From: an uncultured archaeon
GTDB taxonomy: Archaea; Thermoproteota; Nitrososphaeria_A; Caldarchaeales; Wolframiiraptoraceae
Assembly (NCBI GenBank): GCA_938083505.1
Contig: CALKCF010000004.1
Location: forward strand, 62,001 to 126,000
Direction of reading: 5' to 3'
DNA: 64,000 nt
Part shown: positions 15,586-24,904 of the stretch, one piece after another
Position numbering within the stretch: position 1 is the stretch's first letter
How the letters are laid out: each line of letters starts with the position of its first letter
Translations under genes and position numbers: made by a program
Notes under the pieces: generated by a model
Database searches by the model: none
The model's input: only the letters and a program-made list of their open reading frames with translations
What the model was told of the DNA's origin: nothing

Positions 15586-17757
15586 TTAAGGAATCTCACT
15601 TAGCTGCTCCTTTATCCTGCGCGCTATCTGCGGCCCTATTCCCGGCACGGACATCAACGACTCGATGTCCGCCTTCTTCAAGTCCTCTATGTTCTTGAAG
15701 CCCCTGCTGTAGAGCGCCCTAGCCCTAACCCTACCTATGCCCTCGAGCCTCGCCAGCGGTATAAGCTCCTCCTTTATCCCGTGCTTTAGCCTCTCAGTCA
15801 TCACACGGAGTGGGTTTATGAAATCCACAGCCTTTATGACGTTCGCTATCTGATGGGCCGAGTAGCAGACCCACTCGGCCTTCTCCCTAAGGGCCGCGAG
15901 GTCGCCCGGCTCGACGCCAAGCTTCTCGTATATGTCACCTTCGCTCACCTCGTTTATCCATGCCTCCAAAACCATCACGTTCTTTAACGCTTCAAGATAT
16001 GCCTCGTAAGCTTCCGGTTCCTCATCGGGGTCTGGCGGTTTGACGAGTAGCTCATCCTTGTACCTCTCGTAGTAGTTTGCAAGCCTCTCGAGCGGAACCC
16101 TGGCCATCGGTATGGACGGAACGTCCGGGGTGATGCAGAGCATCTGAAGGAGTGTTACTGTCGTTATCTCCCTCACCTCTGCCTTCATAGCCTCTATAAG
16201 CCTAACAGCGGTCAGCGGGTCGATGTAAAGTTCCGATACTCTCCTGCCGAGTTTCGTTGCGCTCAACTTACCCTCAACGACCTCCACCATGCCGTGCCTG
16301 TCCAAGAATTCTATGGCCCTCACTATCTTGTCCTTCACGCCTACAACACTATACTGATATCCGAAGAAAGTCTTCTCGAAGAAGCTAATCAGCTCCTTCA
16401 TGCTTTCCGCGGCCCTCGTGGCTATCAATGCCAAAGTCTGAATCCTGATGTGTCTCTCATTCGAAAGCCTAGAATAAATTTTTTCTGGCAACCCGAGTAT
16501 ATACCTGCTGAATATCATCTCGCGCTCCACATCTTTTCTTGCTATGCTGACAGCGTAACCTACATCGTCGTACTTCGGCCTTCCCGCCCTTCCCGAAAAT
16601 TGTTTGTATTCCATAACAGATATATACTGCATACCGTACATCGGCTCGTACCTCCAAAGCTCAGGAATTATCACAGTCCTTGCCGGAAGGTTCACGCCGG
16701 CAGCGAGCGTCGGCGTGGCGCAGAGTATCTTCAGGCACCTGCTCCTGAAGGCCTCCTCAATTATCTGTCTGTGTTTGTAGCCGAGACCGGCATGATGAAA
16801 GGCGCTTCCCCTAACCATAAGCTTGACGAGCCTCTCCGTGAAGCTGGAGCGCTCGCTTTCGCTCATCATCTCCTCAGCGAACCTTCTCAACGTTTCCGCC
16901 TCCTCGTAGCTGATGCACTCTATGTGTCTGCCTAAAGCGGCTGCCGCCTTTTCTGCCAGGCTTTCTGCTTTCCGCCTGGATAGCGCAAATATCAGCGCCT
17001 GTCCGCCTTCCATAACTGTCCAAATAGCCACGTTCAATGTTGGGTCTGGCTCATAGTTCCTCAACTTGATGACGCCGTCGTTGAACTCCAGCTTACCGTC
17101 GAAGTAGACTGCTTCCTTGAGCGGGACCGGCCTCCACTCACTTATCACATAATCGCAACCTAACCAGTCCGCTAACTCTTCGGCGTTCCTTATCGTCGCG
17201 CTGAGCGAAAGGACCTGTGCCTTAGGTGCCATGTTCCTGAGCCTCGTTAGGACGACCTCGAGCGTAGGACCTCTCTCCGGCTCACCTATGACGTGAACTT
17301 CATCGACGATTAATAATGAGACGTCCCTTACCCATTCTGCACCGTGTCTTAGGAGGCTGTCGGCCTTTTCGTTTGTGCAAATTACGACGTCGTAGTCAGC
17401 AAGCCATTTGTCTTCGCTGTCATAGTCACCCGATGTTGCAGCCACCTTTATCCTTCCGCCCTCTCTAGAGGCCAGCAACTCCTTAAACTCGTGTAGCTTC
17501 TCTGACGTCAAGGCTCTGAGCGGTGTAAGGTACATCACCTTGCCGCCTTTTGTGAGGTGAATAGAGGCGGCGAGAATGGCTACTAGGGTCTTTCCACTAG
17601 CAGTCGGTGTCGCCAGTATGAGGTTCTTTCCCTCAAGGACGTTCTTCCTTATCGCATCAACCTGAGGAGGGTATAGCTCCCTTATTCCGGCTTTCAAGAG
17701 GTTTGACTTAAGATAATCTGGTATCGGAAGGTCTGTTATGAGCATGGATGGCACCAA
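15586..17757 (-). CDS. hel308: Hel308-type superfamily 2 DNA helicase
   Basis: 723-residue 3'-5' DNA helicase acting on forked and stalled-replication DNA. Motifs: Q-motif region LYPPQVDAI, Walker A LATPTASGKT (near 50), Walker B LLIVDEVHVI (near 150, DEVH), motif III SLSATIRNAEELADWL, motif IV-VI region FHHAGLGYKHRQIIEEAFR, CATPTLAAGVNLPARTVI and QFSGRAGRPKYD. The winged-helix, ratchet and helix-hairpin-helix end follow; the last is LMSVPGIGPQIARRIKEQL. It begins 4 nt after mcm ends and is the third gene of a gins23-mcm-hel308 operon. Start ATG 17757 or 17745. Confidence 0.93.
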   Translation of the reverse strand: MVPSMLITDLPIPDYLKSNLLKAGIRELYPPQVDAIRKNVLEGKNLILATPTASGKTLVAILAASIHLTKGGKVMYLTPLRALTSEKLHEFKELLASREGGRIKVAATSGDYDSEDKWLADYDVVICTNEKADSLLRHGAEWVRDVSLLIVDEVHVIGEPERGPTLEVVLTRLRNMAPKAQVLSLSATIRNAEELADWLGCDYVISEWRPVPLKEAVYFDGKLEFNDGVIKLRNYEPDPTLNVAIWTVMEGGQALIFALSRRKAESLAEKAAAALGRHIECISYEEAETLRRFAEEMMSESERSSFTERLVKLMVRGSAFHHAGLGYKHRQIIEEAFRSRCLKILCATPTLAAGVNLPARTVIIPELWRYEPMYGMQYISVMEYKQFSGRAGRPKYDDVGYAVSIARKDVEREMIFSRYILGLPEKIYSRLSNERHIRIQTLALIATRAAESMKELISFFEKTFFGYQYSVVGVKDKIVRAIEFLDRHGMVEVVEGKLSATKLGRRVSELYIDPLTAVRLIEAMKAEVREITTVTLLQMLCITPDVPSIPMARVPLERLANYYERYKDELLVKPPDPDEEPEAYEAYLEALKNVMVLEAWINEVSEGDIYEKLGVEPGDLAALREKAEWVCYSAHQIANVIKAVDFINPLRVMTERLKHGIKEELIPLARLEGIGRVRARALYSRGFKNIEDLKKADIESLMSVPGIGPQIARRIKEQLSEIP

Positions 17758-17761
17758 AATC

Positions 17762-19780
17762 TCATGCGACTTTATAACAACCCGGCTTCGGTGTATAAAC
17801 CTTACCTTCCGTTATCAGCCAGCTCAGTATCCTATTTATCTCGAGCTCGCTCAACCCGTTCTCCAGTAGTGCGGCCTTAAGCTCCTCTTCCTCCGCTACT
17901 CCCTTTCTTTCCTCGAACTCCTTTATCATGTTCAGAACTATTGCAAGCTTATCCCTAACGCTCTTCGGCTTCCCCGTCATAATGACGTCTATGTCCGGCT
18001 TTCCAGTCTTGACATCGATACCAACCTCCTGCAAGCCCCTCTTCATTAAGAGGACTACGGCACCAGCATCCTCCTCCGTCACCTTATCCCTCAGCGCCAC
18101 CCTTGCCCTTGCTTCAGCTAACCTTATCAAGGATTCTAACTGTCTTGCGGTTATCGTGACCGTAGAGGTCTTTTCGTAAACTGACCTCATCTGTAGGTAA
18201 AAATCTTCTAAGATCTTCAGCGCTCCAGGCGTGAGTTCAGGGTTCACCCTTTTTGCATACGCTATGTACTTCTTTAGTATCTCCGGTTTTATCGGCGGCA
18301 CCACGGTAGGGCTACCTGTCGAATGGAGTGCGAGTATATGGGAAGATACTTTCCTATCTTGCTCTACGTTCGGCTCATCCCTCAACACGAATATGAGGTC
18401 GAACCTGGACAGCAAGGTTACTGGCAGGTTAACGTTGTCCGTGAAAGACATATATGGGTCGTACCTACCGAGCGCAGGGTTTGCGGCCGCCAAGATCGAT
18501 GTTCTGGCATTTAGCGTTGCCACTATGCCACCCTTTGCGATGCTCACTGTCTGTTGTGCCATAACTTCATGTAGAGCTACCCTATCTTCAGGTTTCATCT
18601 TATCTATCTCATCTATACAACATACTCCCATGTCAGCTAGGACCGTTGCACCGGCCTCCAGCACCATACCGCCGCCCTGCTCCCTAATGACGGCAGCGGT
18701 CAAGCCAGCGGCCGTTGTACCTCTTCCTGATGTGTATAGACCTCTTGGTGCTATGTTGGCTACATATTGCAGTAGGGCGCTCTTTGCAGTACCTGGATCT
18801 CCGACCAGTAAGATGTTCACGTCGCCCCTGACTTTCACACCATCCGGAAAGACCTTCGTCCTGCCGCCGAAGAGCAGCAGCATTATTGCCTCCTTTACAT
18901 GCTCAAGCCCGTAGATGCTTGGCGCTAACGAGTCTATTATTTTATTGTAGATCAGCGAGTCTTGTGCCATCTGCTTGAACAGCTCTTCCTCCTCCGGAGT
19001 TATTTGGAGGGACTCGGGCTCTTTGCTGACAGTCTCGACCCAGACTGCGTCCAGGTACGACCTGAAAGTCCTTAGGGGTGCATCGCCCGTCCTCTCTTGT
19101 GCTGAAAGCAGTGTGCTAGTTATTAGAACCCTATCTCCCGGCCTTGCCCTATCGACCAAGTCATCTCGTAACCTTACGTCGATAACCCTTGGTAGCTGAC
19201 CAGGTGGTAAATCCTCAGGTTTCTCTTGAACACCGATCACTTGGTAGTCCACGAACTCCGATTCTTCCTGAATGAGGTCAAAAGCTGGTCTCCTTCCCCT
19301 GCACTGGGGGCTTGTGCACCTTTCTGGCTGCCTTAGTCTAGGTGCGTTATTCTGCTCGATTTTATACTTTTCACCGCAGTATCTACACTGAAAGACACCC
19401 CTATCCAACATCGGTTTGACCACAGTCGCCCTTACGACGATACCGTCCACCATTATCAACTTTCCTAGATGCGCGGACCTTATCTCGCGTATTGGTGTGA
19501 TGATTGGTAGGTTATGTACCCTCGCATAGAAGTTCGTTATTTTCGCGGCGTATTCTGGGCCCTCTATTTGGAGCTGCCTGTATGCTGCTCTGCTGAGCAA
19601 TGGTAGGTATTTCAAAGGCTCGTTAACAACTTCATGGGATAATTCTTCGTCGAATGCTATTAAATCGTTAAAGTCGACCGGTATAGACCTCTGGTTTGTG
19701 AGTGCGGCCTTTGCTAGCAGGGCTCTATATTTATCGCTCTTGAACAACTCCACGAGCCTTTCTTCAATCGGAACGCTCAA
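17762..19780 (-). CDS. mcm: Minichromosome maintenance protein, replicative helicase
   Basis: 672-residue replicative helicase subunit; forms a hexamer that unwinds DNA with GINS and Cdc45/RecJ-like partners. N-terminal domain carries the zinc ribbon (CRYC near 132, then CTSPQC near 157). AAA+ core: Walker A VGDPGTAKSALL (near 328), Walker B GVCCIDEIDKM (near 385), sensor 1 ILAAANPALGRYD, Arg finger LLSRFDLIF. A winged helix ends the protein (ENGLSELEINRILSWLITEGKVY). The start overlaps the gins23 stop by 4 nt, so translation is coupled. Intein-free. Confidence 0.95.
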   Translation of the reverse strand: MSVPIEERLVELFKSDKYRALLAKAALTNQRSIPVDFNDLIAFDEELSHEVVNEPLKYLPLLSRAAYRQLQIEGPEYAAKITNFYARVHNLPIITPIREIRSAHLGKLIMVDGIVVRATVVKPMLDRGVFQCRYCGEKYKIEQNNAPRLRQPERCTSPQCRGRRPAFDLIQEESEFVDYQVIGVQEKPEDLPPGQLPRVIDVRLRDDLVDRARPGDRVLITSTLLSAQERTGDAPLRTFRSYLDAVWVETVSKEPESLQITPEEEELFKQMAQDSLIYNKIIDSLAPSIYGLEHVKEAIMLLLFGGRTKVFPDGVKVRGDVNILLVGDPGTAKSALLQYVANIAPRGLYTSGRGTTAAGLTAAVIREQGGGMVLEAGATVLADMGVCCIDEIDKMKPEDRVALHEVMAQQTVSIAKGGIVATLNARTSILAAANPALGRYDPYMSFTDNVNLPVTLLSRFDLIFVLRDEPNVEQDRKVSSHILALHSTGSPTVVPPIKPEILKKYIAYAKRVNPELTPGALKILEDFYLQMRSVYEKTSTVTITARQLESLIRLAEARARVALRDKVTEEDAGAVVLLMKRGLQEVGIDVKTGKPDIDVIMTGKPKSVRDKLAIVLNMIKEFEERKGVAEEEELKAALLENGLSELEINRILSWLITEGKVYTPKPGCYKVA

Positions 19781-20346
19781 ACTTCAGCACCCCCTTTCGG
19801 GCAGACGTGGTAGACCCATTCGTTAATGAGCCTCATCACCAGCTCAAAGAGTATGTTTTCTTCCGATGTCATCCTGTCGGATGTTGCAAGCTTGACTCTC
19901 TTCGCCGCATATGAAAACAGCTTCAGTAACCTGAGTGAGATTATGTCCATCAACTTCCGCCTGATTTCGTCGGCCTTTTCTTTGTTCGTCTTAGAAGTCT
20001 CCTCTATCAAACTTTTCACCTCCATGTAAAAGTACTTCGGCAACTCCTGGATTTCTGCAATGTTCTTCTCCTTCCACAGAAGCTGTGATAGGTAGTTTAG
20101 GTCGATGGTAGTCTCCGCCCATTTCGCTATGCCTGCCTCAACAAGCTTGTTAGCAACCCACCTCCTGAGCTGTAAAACATTTCCCTGCTTCAGATTCTCC
20201 ATAACGGCACCTGGCACTTCTAACCTTGGCACATCTTTCAGCAAAACTACCTTACAGTAAGCGTTCATGTATTCGAATTCGACCTCTTTTAGCAACTCGC
20301 TGAGGGGCGGAGGCTCTAGGTACGCACTCATTTTACATGCAAACAT
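19777..20346 (-). CDS. gins23: GINS complex subunit, Gins23 type
   Basis: DNA replication factor of about 190 residues, part of the archaeal CMG helicase. The order is a small beta domain first (YMNAYCKVVLLKDVPRLEVPG), followed by the helical domain, i.e. B-A order as in Psf2/Psf3, hence Gins23 rather than Gins15. LRRWVANKLVEAGIAKW is a typical helix. A long charged helix with KTNKEKADEIRRK follows. The frame is open from 20361, but a TTTTTTAAG box centred near 20371 makes ATG 20346 a good leaderless start. mcm overlaps its end by 4 nt, the same gene order as reported in Sulfolobus. Confidence 0.82.
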   Translation of the reverse strand: MFACKMSAYLEPPPLSELLKEVEFEYMNAYCKVVLLKDVPRLEVPGAVMENLKQGNVLQLRRWVANKLVEAGIAKWAETTIDLNYLSQLLWKEKNIAEIQELPKYFYMEVKSLIEETSKTNKEKADEIRRKLMDIISLRLLKLFSYAAKRVKLATSDRMTSEENILFELVMRLINEWVYHVCPKGGAEV

Positions 20347-20486
20347 CTGTATTTTGAACATGACTTAAAAAAGGTTAACTTCCAGAGAGTTAGCCGAAAG
20401 TGGAATGAATTACCAGAATATTTGCTCCGTCCCAATTTCTAAATATTTAAAAATAGGCTCCATAGAAGCTAACATGAACAGAAAGC

Positions 20487-21626
20487 ATGATAGACGAGCT
20501 CTTCCTAAATCGGTTAATGGGGTTCGAAGATGCAGGACTGGGGACGCTAGTGTGGCTAATATGGCTTGGCCTTATGATGCTGTTCCTGTTCTACCCTACG
20601 ATGAGTCAGAGGATACAGCTCAGCTATATGTTGAGGGATGTTGAAAGAAAGCTAGCAAGACTTAAGCTAGTTAAGGACGAGGTCAGGGAGAGGACTATAG
20701 AGACCATAAAGAGGGTTGGAAAGCCCGAGAAAGACCCCACACAGGATATAGATAAACTCCTGGAGTTCTTCGTGATAGAGCCTGAATCTATGGACCCATA
20801 CGGCATAGTCTACAAGCTTGAGCACATACTAGAGACCGGTGAGTCGAAGTTTGAGGAGGAAATCAGGAAGCTTAGCCCAGCCGCTGAAGAGTACAAAGTT
20901 AAGACTCTGGCAAACCTAATGGAAGTTGCTAGGACAACCAACTACTTGTACCGTATAGTTAGACACTACTATTTGCTTGGAAAGAAGACATCTAATATTT
21001 ACCTGATACTCCAGCTGCAGATGCTGATACCTCAGCTCATGGAGATAACGGAGGCGTTAAGACTTGCTAGCTATGCGTTTGCTTACGGTCAACCGATAGG
21101 CGATGGTGTTGGTGTGTTGGCAGCGGCTAAGCTAGCATATGGTAAGGAGAAAGTGCGATATGAGATAGTAAAGGATACGACGGTGTCTGAGATAGAATTC
21201 GAGAATAGAAGGGTTCTGATAGTGAGGGCGACCGGTCCAGGAGGAACGGTCGGCAGACCGGGCGAGGGTGTGAAAAGGCTCATCGAAAGAGAGGGGGACA
21301 ACGTGAAGCTAATAATAACGATAGATGCTGGTTTAAGACTTGAGGGCGATGAGTCAGGTAAAATGGTGGAAGGAGTAGGTGTTGCCATCGGAGGGCCTGG
21401 AGTCGATAAGTACAAGATAGAAGAGATAGCGAAGGAAAGGCAAATACCGTTGTATGCCTTCGTTATCTACGAATCGATAGTTGAGGCGATAACGCCGATG
21501 AGGGAGGTGATAGCGAAAGCAGCAGACATAGTTGTCGAGAAGGTAAAAAGCGTTCTATTAGAGAAGGTTCCAGCTGGCTCGACCGCAATAGTTGCTGGAA
21601 TAGGGAACACAGTAGGCATCGGTTAA
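20487..21626 (+). CDS. DUF1512 family membrane-anchored protein
   Basis: 379-residue protein of the DUF1512 family, conserved in crenarchaea and relatives, function unknown. One N-terminal membrane helix (LGTLVWLIWLGLMMLFLFYP, residues about 17-36) is followed by a cytoplasmic helical region (SYMLRDVERKLARLKLVKDEVRE) and a conserved globular domain with RATGPGGTVGRPGEGVKRLIE and VGVAIGGPGVDKYKIEEIA. The Gly-rich motifs suggest nucleotide or nucleic-acid binding, but that is a guess. It is divergent from gins23; the promoter box TAAATATTTAAAAATAG lies about 35 nt before the ATG. Confidence 0.85.
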   Translation: MIDELFLNRLMGFEDAGLGTLVWLIWLGLMMLFLFYPTMSQRIQLSYMLRDVERKLARLKLVKDEVRERTIETIKRVGKPEKDPTQDIDKLLEFFVIEPESMDPYGIVYKLEHILETGESKFEEEIRKLSPAAEEYKVKTLANLMEVARTTNYLYRIVRHYYLLGKKTSNIYLILQLQMLIPQLMEITEALRLASYAFAYGQPIGDGVGVLAAAKLAYGKEKVRYEIVKDTTVSEIEFENRRVLIVRATGPGGTVGRPGEGVKRLIEREGDNVKLIITIDAGLRLEGDESGKMVEGVGVAIGGPGVDKYKIEEIAKERQIPLYAFVIYESIVEAITPMREVIAKAADIVVEKVKSVLLEKVPAGSTAIVAGIGNTVGIG

Positions 21627-21679
21627 GCTAAGAAAATGTATAATAAAAAGCATAAAGCCCCAATAGTTGGGTGTGATTA

Positions 21680-21895
21680 ATGGAAAGTTTTCCGTCCTCT
21701 AAAATGATGCTAAGGTATGTACCGCCGCTAACGTTCCTAAAATGTACCTCATGCGGTACGGAGAATTCTCGGACGTTTAAAGAAGAAGATTACGTCTTTA
21801 AGAAGACGAACGAGGCATGTCCCAAGTGTAGCAACAACGAGATGCTGATTGTGGGAATATACGTTAAGGAAAGGGAGAAGAAATCATCAAGTTAA
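21680..21895 (+). CDS. Small zinc-ribbon protein, unknown function
   Basis: 71 residues with two CxxC pairs: KCTSCG near residue 21 and CPKCSNN near residue 46, the layout of a transcription-factor-S-like or RPB-like zinc ribbon. The C-terminus is a short lysine-rich tail (KEREKKSSS). Similar tiny zinc ribbons in archaea are often annotated as hypothetical. It follows DUF1512 by 53 nt in the same direction and overlaps the convergent map stop by 9 nt. TATA-like ATAATAAAAAGC sits upstream near 21640. No enzymatic residues seen. Confidence 0.7.
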   Translation: MESFPSSKMMLRYVPPLTFLKCTSCGTENSRTFKEEDYVFKKTNEACPKCSNNEMLIVGIYVKEREKKSSS

Positions 21896-22789
21896 GATCT
21901 TGCAACCATCCTCTTCTACATACACTGTATGCTCTGCTTGCGCCACTGGCTGTCTTTTCTTCTCAATCAACACTGGGTACTTATGTACCCTGCCGGTTTT
22001 GACGAGCTTCTCATGGATGCTTAAAGGATCGGAGACCTTCGAGGCATACAACCATCTTGGCGAATACGGTAGTCCCTTAAAGCTCTCATTTATATACTCG
22101 ACGAGAGCCCTTTCCTCGGGCTTCAACTTCATCACCGGGGCCTTCTTACTATCCAACCTGAATATGGTCGAGGTGTCCGCATTTACTACCTCGCCGGCGG
22201 AGTTCGCGAAGCTTACAAAAGGCTCTATCGCATAGACGGCTCCCTTAGTCACCCTCCTTACGTCCGGTATCGCGATGTTTGGTATAGATGCTCCACCGTG
22301 AAGGTTGTACCTCAATATCTCGTGGCCTGTAAGGTTCTTGATGGGTTTGAACCCAGCCTTCTGTATGGTGTTTTGAATTACGGCACCTATCTCACCCAAC
22401 CTCGTGCCCGCTCTAATGAACTTCACAGCAGCCCGTAATGCTTCTTCGGCCACGGTTACGAGCGGTTGCTTTTCTTTCGAGAGCGACACGCTTACGGCCG
22501 TGTCGACTATGTAGCCGTCAATATGCACACCTAGATCTACTTTGACGAGTGCATTCGGGGGTACTGTGGTTTGGTCGTCTGGTAACGGCGAGTAGTGGGC
22601 TGCGACCTCGTCCACGCAAACGTTGCAAGGAAATGCAGGCTTTCCACCTTCGGATTCTATCATCATCTCAACAGCCTCACAAATCTCTATCAACTTAACA
22701 CCTTCCTTTACTAAGCTGTACGCCCTTTCTTTTACGCGGGCAGCTATCCTTCCGGCTTGGAACAGCAGCTCAAGAACTTCTTCGTTCAT
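21887..22789 (-). CDS. map: Methionine aminopeptidase, type II
   Basis: Removes the N-terminal Met from nascent proteins. 300 residues, with the pita-bread fold and five metal ligands visible: Asp in VKVDLGVHIDGYIVD (two Asp), His in LTGHEILRYNLHGG, Glu in YAIEPFVS and Glu in VYVEEDG near the end. The substrate His lies in AAHYSPLPDD. The roughly 60-residue helical insertion before the last strand marks the type II (archaeal/eukaryal) class. Its start overlaps the trpS stop (ATGA, 22786-22789), so the two are translationally coupled. Confidence 0.93.
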   Translation of the reverse strand: MNEEVLELLFQAGRIAARVKERAYSLVKEGVKLIEICEAVEMMIESEGGKPAFPCNVCVDEVAAHYSPLPDDQTTVPPNALVKVDLGVHIDGYIVDTAVSVSLSKEKQPLVTVAEEALRAAVKFIRAGTRLGEIGAVIQNTIQKAGFKPIKNLTGHEILRYNLHGGASIPNIAIPDVRRVTKGAVYAIEPFVSFANSAGEVVNADTSTIFRLDSKKAPVMKLKPEERALVEYINESFKGLPYSPRWLYASKVSDPLSIHEKLVKTGRVHKYPVLIEKKRQPVAQAEHTVYVEEDGCKILT

Positions 22790-23889
22790 CGTTCACCCTC
22801 TAGTTTGCTTCTTGCAAGATCCATGAAGCCCTCCCTTTTTTGCTGGTGTCTCATCAAGAAATTAGAGACGATGTCCGCAAGTTGAGACTTACAATCACCA
22901 CATATTCTGCTACCGGTCCTGCATTCCCAGTAAACCCCCCTCAGCTCATCATCATCGTCAATAAAGTGGTTGCTCATGAGCTCGAAGACAACACACTTCT
23001 CAGGCTCGCCACCAAGTCTTCGTTGTTCTTCAACTGTACCCCTACCGCCAGTAAGGGCTGACCAGACTTTTCTTTCAGCTAGCTTCGGGTCGTCTGACAG
23101 TGTCATGACACTCATCGGGTTCCTCTTCGACATCTTCTCCTCACCCAATAATGATCTCGTCAACTTATGGAAGACAGCGCTTGGTGGTACGAACCTAAAC
23201 TTCTTGGCTATGTCCCTAGAGAGTCTGATGTGTGGATCTTGGTCAATACCTACAGGCACGAGGACGGGCTTAGGACCGCCATGCTCCCCGGTTTGTGGTA
23301 ACATTATGTCTCCGACCTGTACCAAGGCGGATAGATAGTATTTGATCTGCTTAGGGCCATAGATCGCCTCTAACGTGTTAAACGTCACAGCCGTCGAGAA
23401 AATGAACGCCATCTTCTGGACTAGTTTTTCCTCGGACTGCTTGTATATGTAAGCCCTCTTATAGTCCAAACCAAGTGCAAGTAAGTCTGCGACATTTCCC
23501 ACAGCTATCTCATGTGATTCCTCAAGGGGTATGCCGTTATCAGCGAGCGCCTCGAGGTCCGCTATGCAGTAGTAAGCCGTTGCTTTATTTGAGAGACTCT
23601 GGTAAAATATGATCTCCTCGGCGGTCATCATCGTGCCAAGATGGAACTCGCCTGTCGGCTTTATCCCACTCATCACAGCATACGCTTCATTCCTTCTTAT
23701 ACTATCCAATATCCTCAAAAGGTCTCTATGACCAAACTCGACTTTTCTCCTTAGGAGCCTATGCGTTGACGGAAATGCTGAGATAAGCTCGTCGGTCATA
23801 GGCTCTATACCAAATTCCCTCATCAGGGTCTCATAATCCGCCGGGAGAGTCGAGTTCCATGGGTCTATCGGCATTTTGCCGTCCGACAA
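22786..23889 (-). CDS. trpS: Tryptophanyl-tRNA synthetase
   Basis: Class I aminoacyl-tRNA synthetase charging tRNA-Trp, 367 residues, archaeal/eukaryal type. HIGH-like motif in GIKPTGEFHLGTMM (near residue 82), QTGEHGGPKPVLVPVGIDQDPHIRLSRDIA in the core, and the KMSKS-like GEEKMSKRNPMS (near 255). The C-terminus includes CRTGSRICGDCKSQLADIVSNFL, a Cys-containing anticodon-recognition segment. It heads the trpS-map operon. Upstream AT-rich sequence with TATAAGCATATAG (about 23930) may be the promoter. Confidence 0.95.
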   Translation of the reverse strand: MSDGKMPIDPWNSTLPADYETLMREFGIEPMTDELISAFPSTHRLLRRKVEFGHRDLLRILDSIRRNEAYAVMSGIKPTGEFHLGTMMTAEEIIFYQSLSNKATAYYCIADLEALADNGIPLEESHEIAVGNVADLLALGLDYKRAYIYKQSEEKLVQKMAFIFSTAVTFNTLEAIYGPKQIKYYLSALVQVGDIMLPQTGEHGGPKPVLVPVGIDQDPHIRLSRDIAKKFRFVPPSAVFHKLTRSLLGEEKMSKRNPMSVMTLSDDPKLAERKVWSALTGGRGTVEEQRRLGGEPEKCVVFELMSNHFIDDDDELRGVYWECRTGSRICGDCKSQLADIVSNFLMRHQQKREGFMDLARSKLEGER

Positions 23890-24020
23890 TCTTTTGCACC
23901 TTTAAAGAGGACTTTCAAACCTAAAAATATAAGCATATAGCTAGAACTTAAAGATGCGTAGAAATAAGGGTAAGTTCTTCTTGAACTGGAAACTGCAATA
24001 TACCTTTCAACCTTTATCTC

Positions 24021-24840
24021 GTGCTACGCGATCTTTACTCTGAGTTGGTAAGCGGGATAAAGAGGTTGAAGACAGGAATCACAGGGATCGATGAGCTGTT
24101 AGATGGTGGAATCCCAGAAGATTTCTTCGTAGCCATAACAGGAGAGCCCGGTTGTGGAAAGACAATATTCTGCATACACTTCATTAACCAGGGAATAATT
24201 GAGGATGACAAATGTATATACGTAACGACTGAGGAAAGCAAGGAGTCGATAATAAGACAAGCATCGCAGTTTAACATGAAGTTTACGGAGGCGATAAACA
24301 AGGGGGAAATTGATAATAATAGATGCGCTGATGGGTAAGGAAGAGAAATGGAGCCTCCAAAACCTTGAATTAGAATCACTCGTCAGCAAGATAATTGAAG
24401 CGAAGAAAGAACTTGGCTATGGTAGGGCAAGGGTGGTGATAGACAGTCTATCGGTCTTCTGGCTCGACAAGCCTGTAATGGCTAGGAGATACAGCTACTT
24501 CATGAAGAAGGTATTATCAAAATGGAACTTCACGATGTTGGCGGTCAGCCAGTACGCGATAACGACCGCAGAGAGTTTTGGTTGGGGAATTGAACATATA
24601 GCGGATGGGATAATCAGGTTCAGGAGGCTCTTGAGGAGTGGCGAGCTGAAGAGGTTCGTGATAATCGAGAAAATGAGGCAGACGAACCACAACAGGTACC
24701 TACATGAGATAGACATCAAGCCCGACATAGGCATGGTCGTTCTGCGTAGGGTGGATATGAGAGTGGAGGATTACAAGCTTCCGACTGACTTTGTGAGAAA
24801 GATGCTTGAGGCGAAGAGGAAATCAGAAGATGTTCTTTGA
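24021..24840 (+). pseudogene. KaiC-like RecA-superfamily ATPase, interrupted by a frameshift
   Basis: Single-domain KaiC/GvpD-like ATPase. The first frame (GTG 24021 to 24338) has the family start RLKTGITGIDELLDGGIP, Walker A GEPGCGKTIFC and YVTTEESKESI. After GGGGG at 24302-24306 the second frame (to 24840) carries the Walker B LIIIDALMG and RARVVIDSLSVFWLD plus IEKMRQTNHNRYLHEID. Removing one G from the run joins them into a protein of about 273 residues with nothing else wrong. It is therefore either a sequence error, a recent null allele or a slippage-controlled gene. KaiC-like proteins in archaea are linked to signalling, motility or DNA-related roles; no partner is adjacent. Confidence 0.8.
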
Positions 24841-24904
24841 TGTGTTGTACCGGTAAAACCAAAGTATTGTTAGACTTAAATTGAACGTTCGCGTTTCATG
24901 TCTT

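Noticed and set aside
16294-16935. 213-residue plus-strand ORF within hel308
   Set aside because: Antisense to a well-conserved helicase; no promoter or recognised motifs.
18231-18914. 227-residue plus-strand ORF within mcm
   Set aside because: Antisense to AAA+ motifs of MCM; no independent support.
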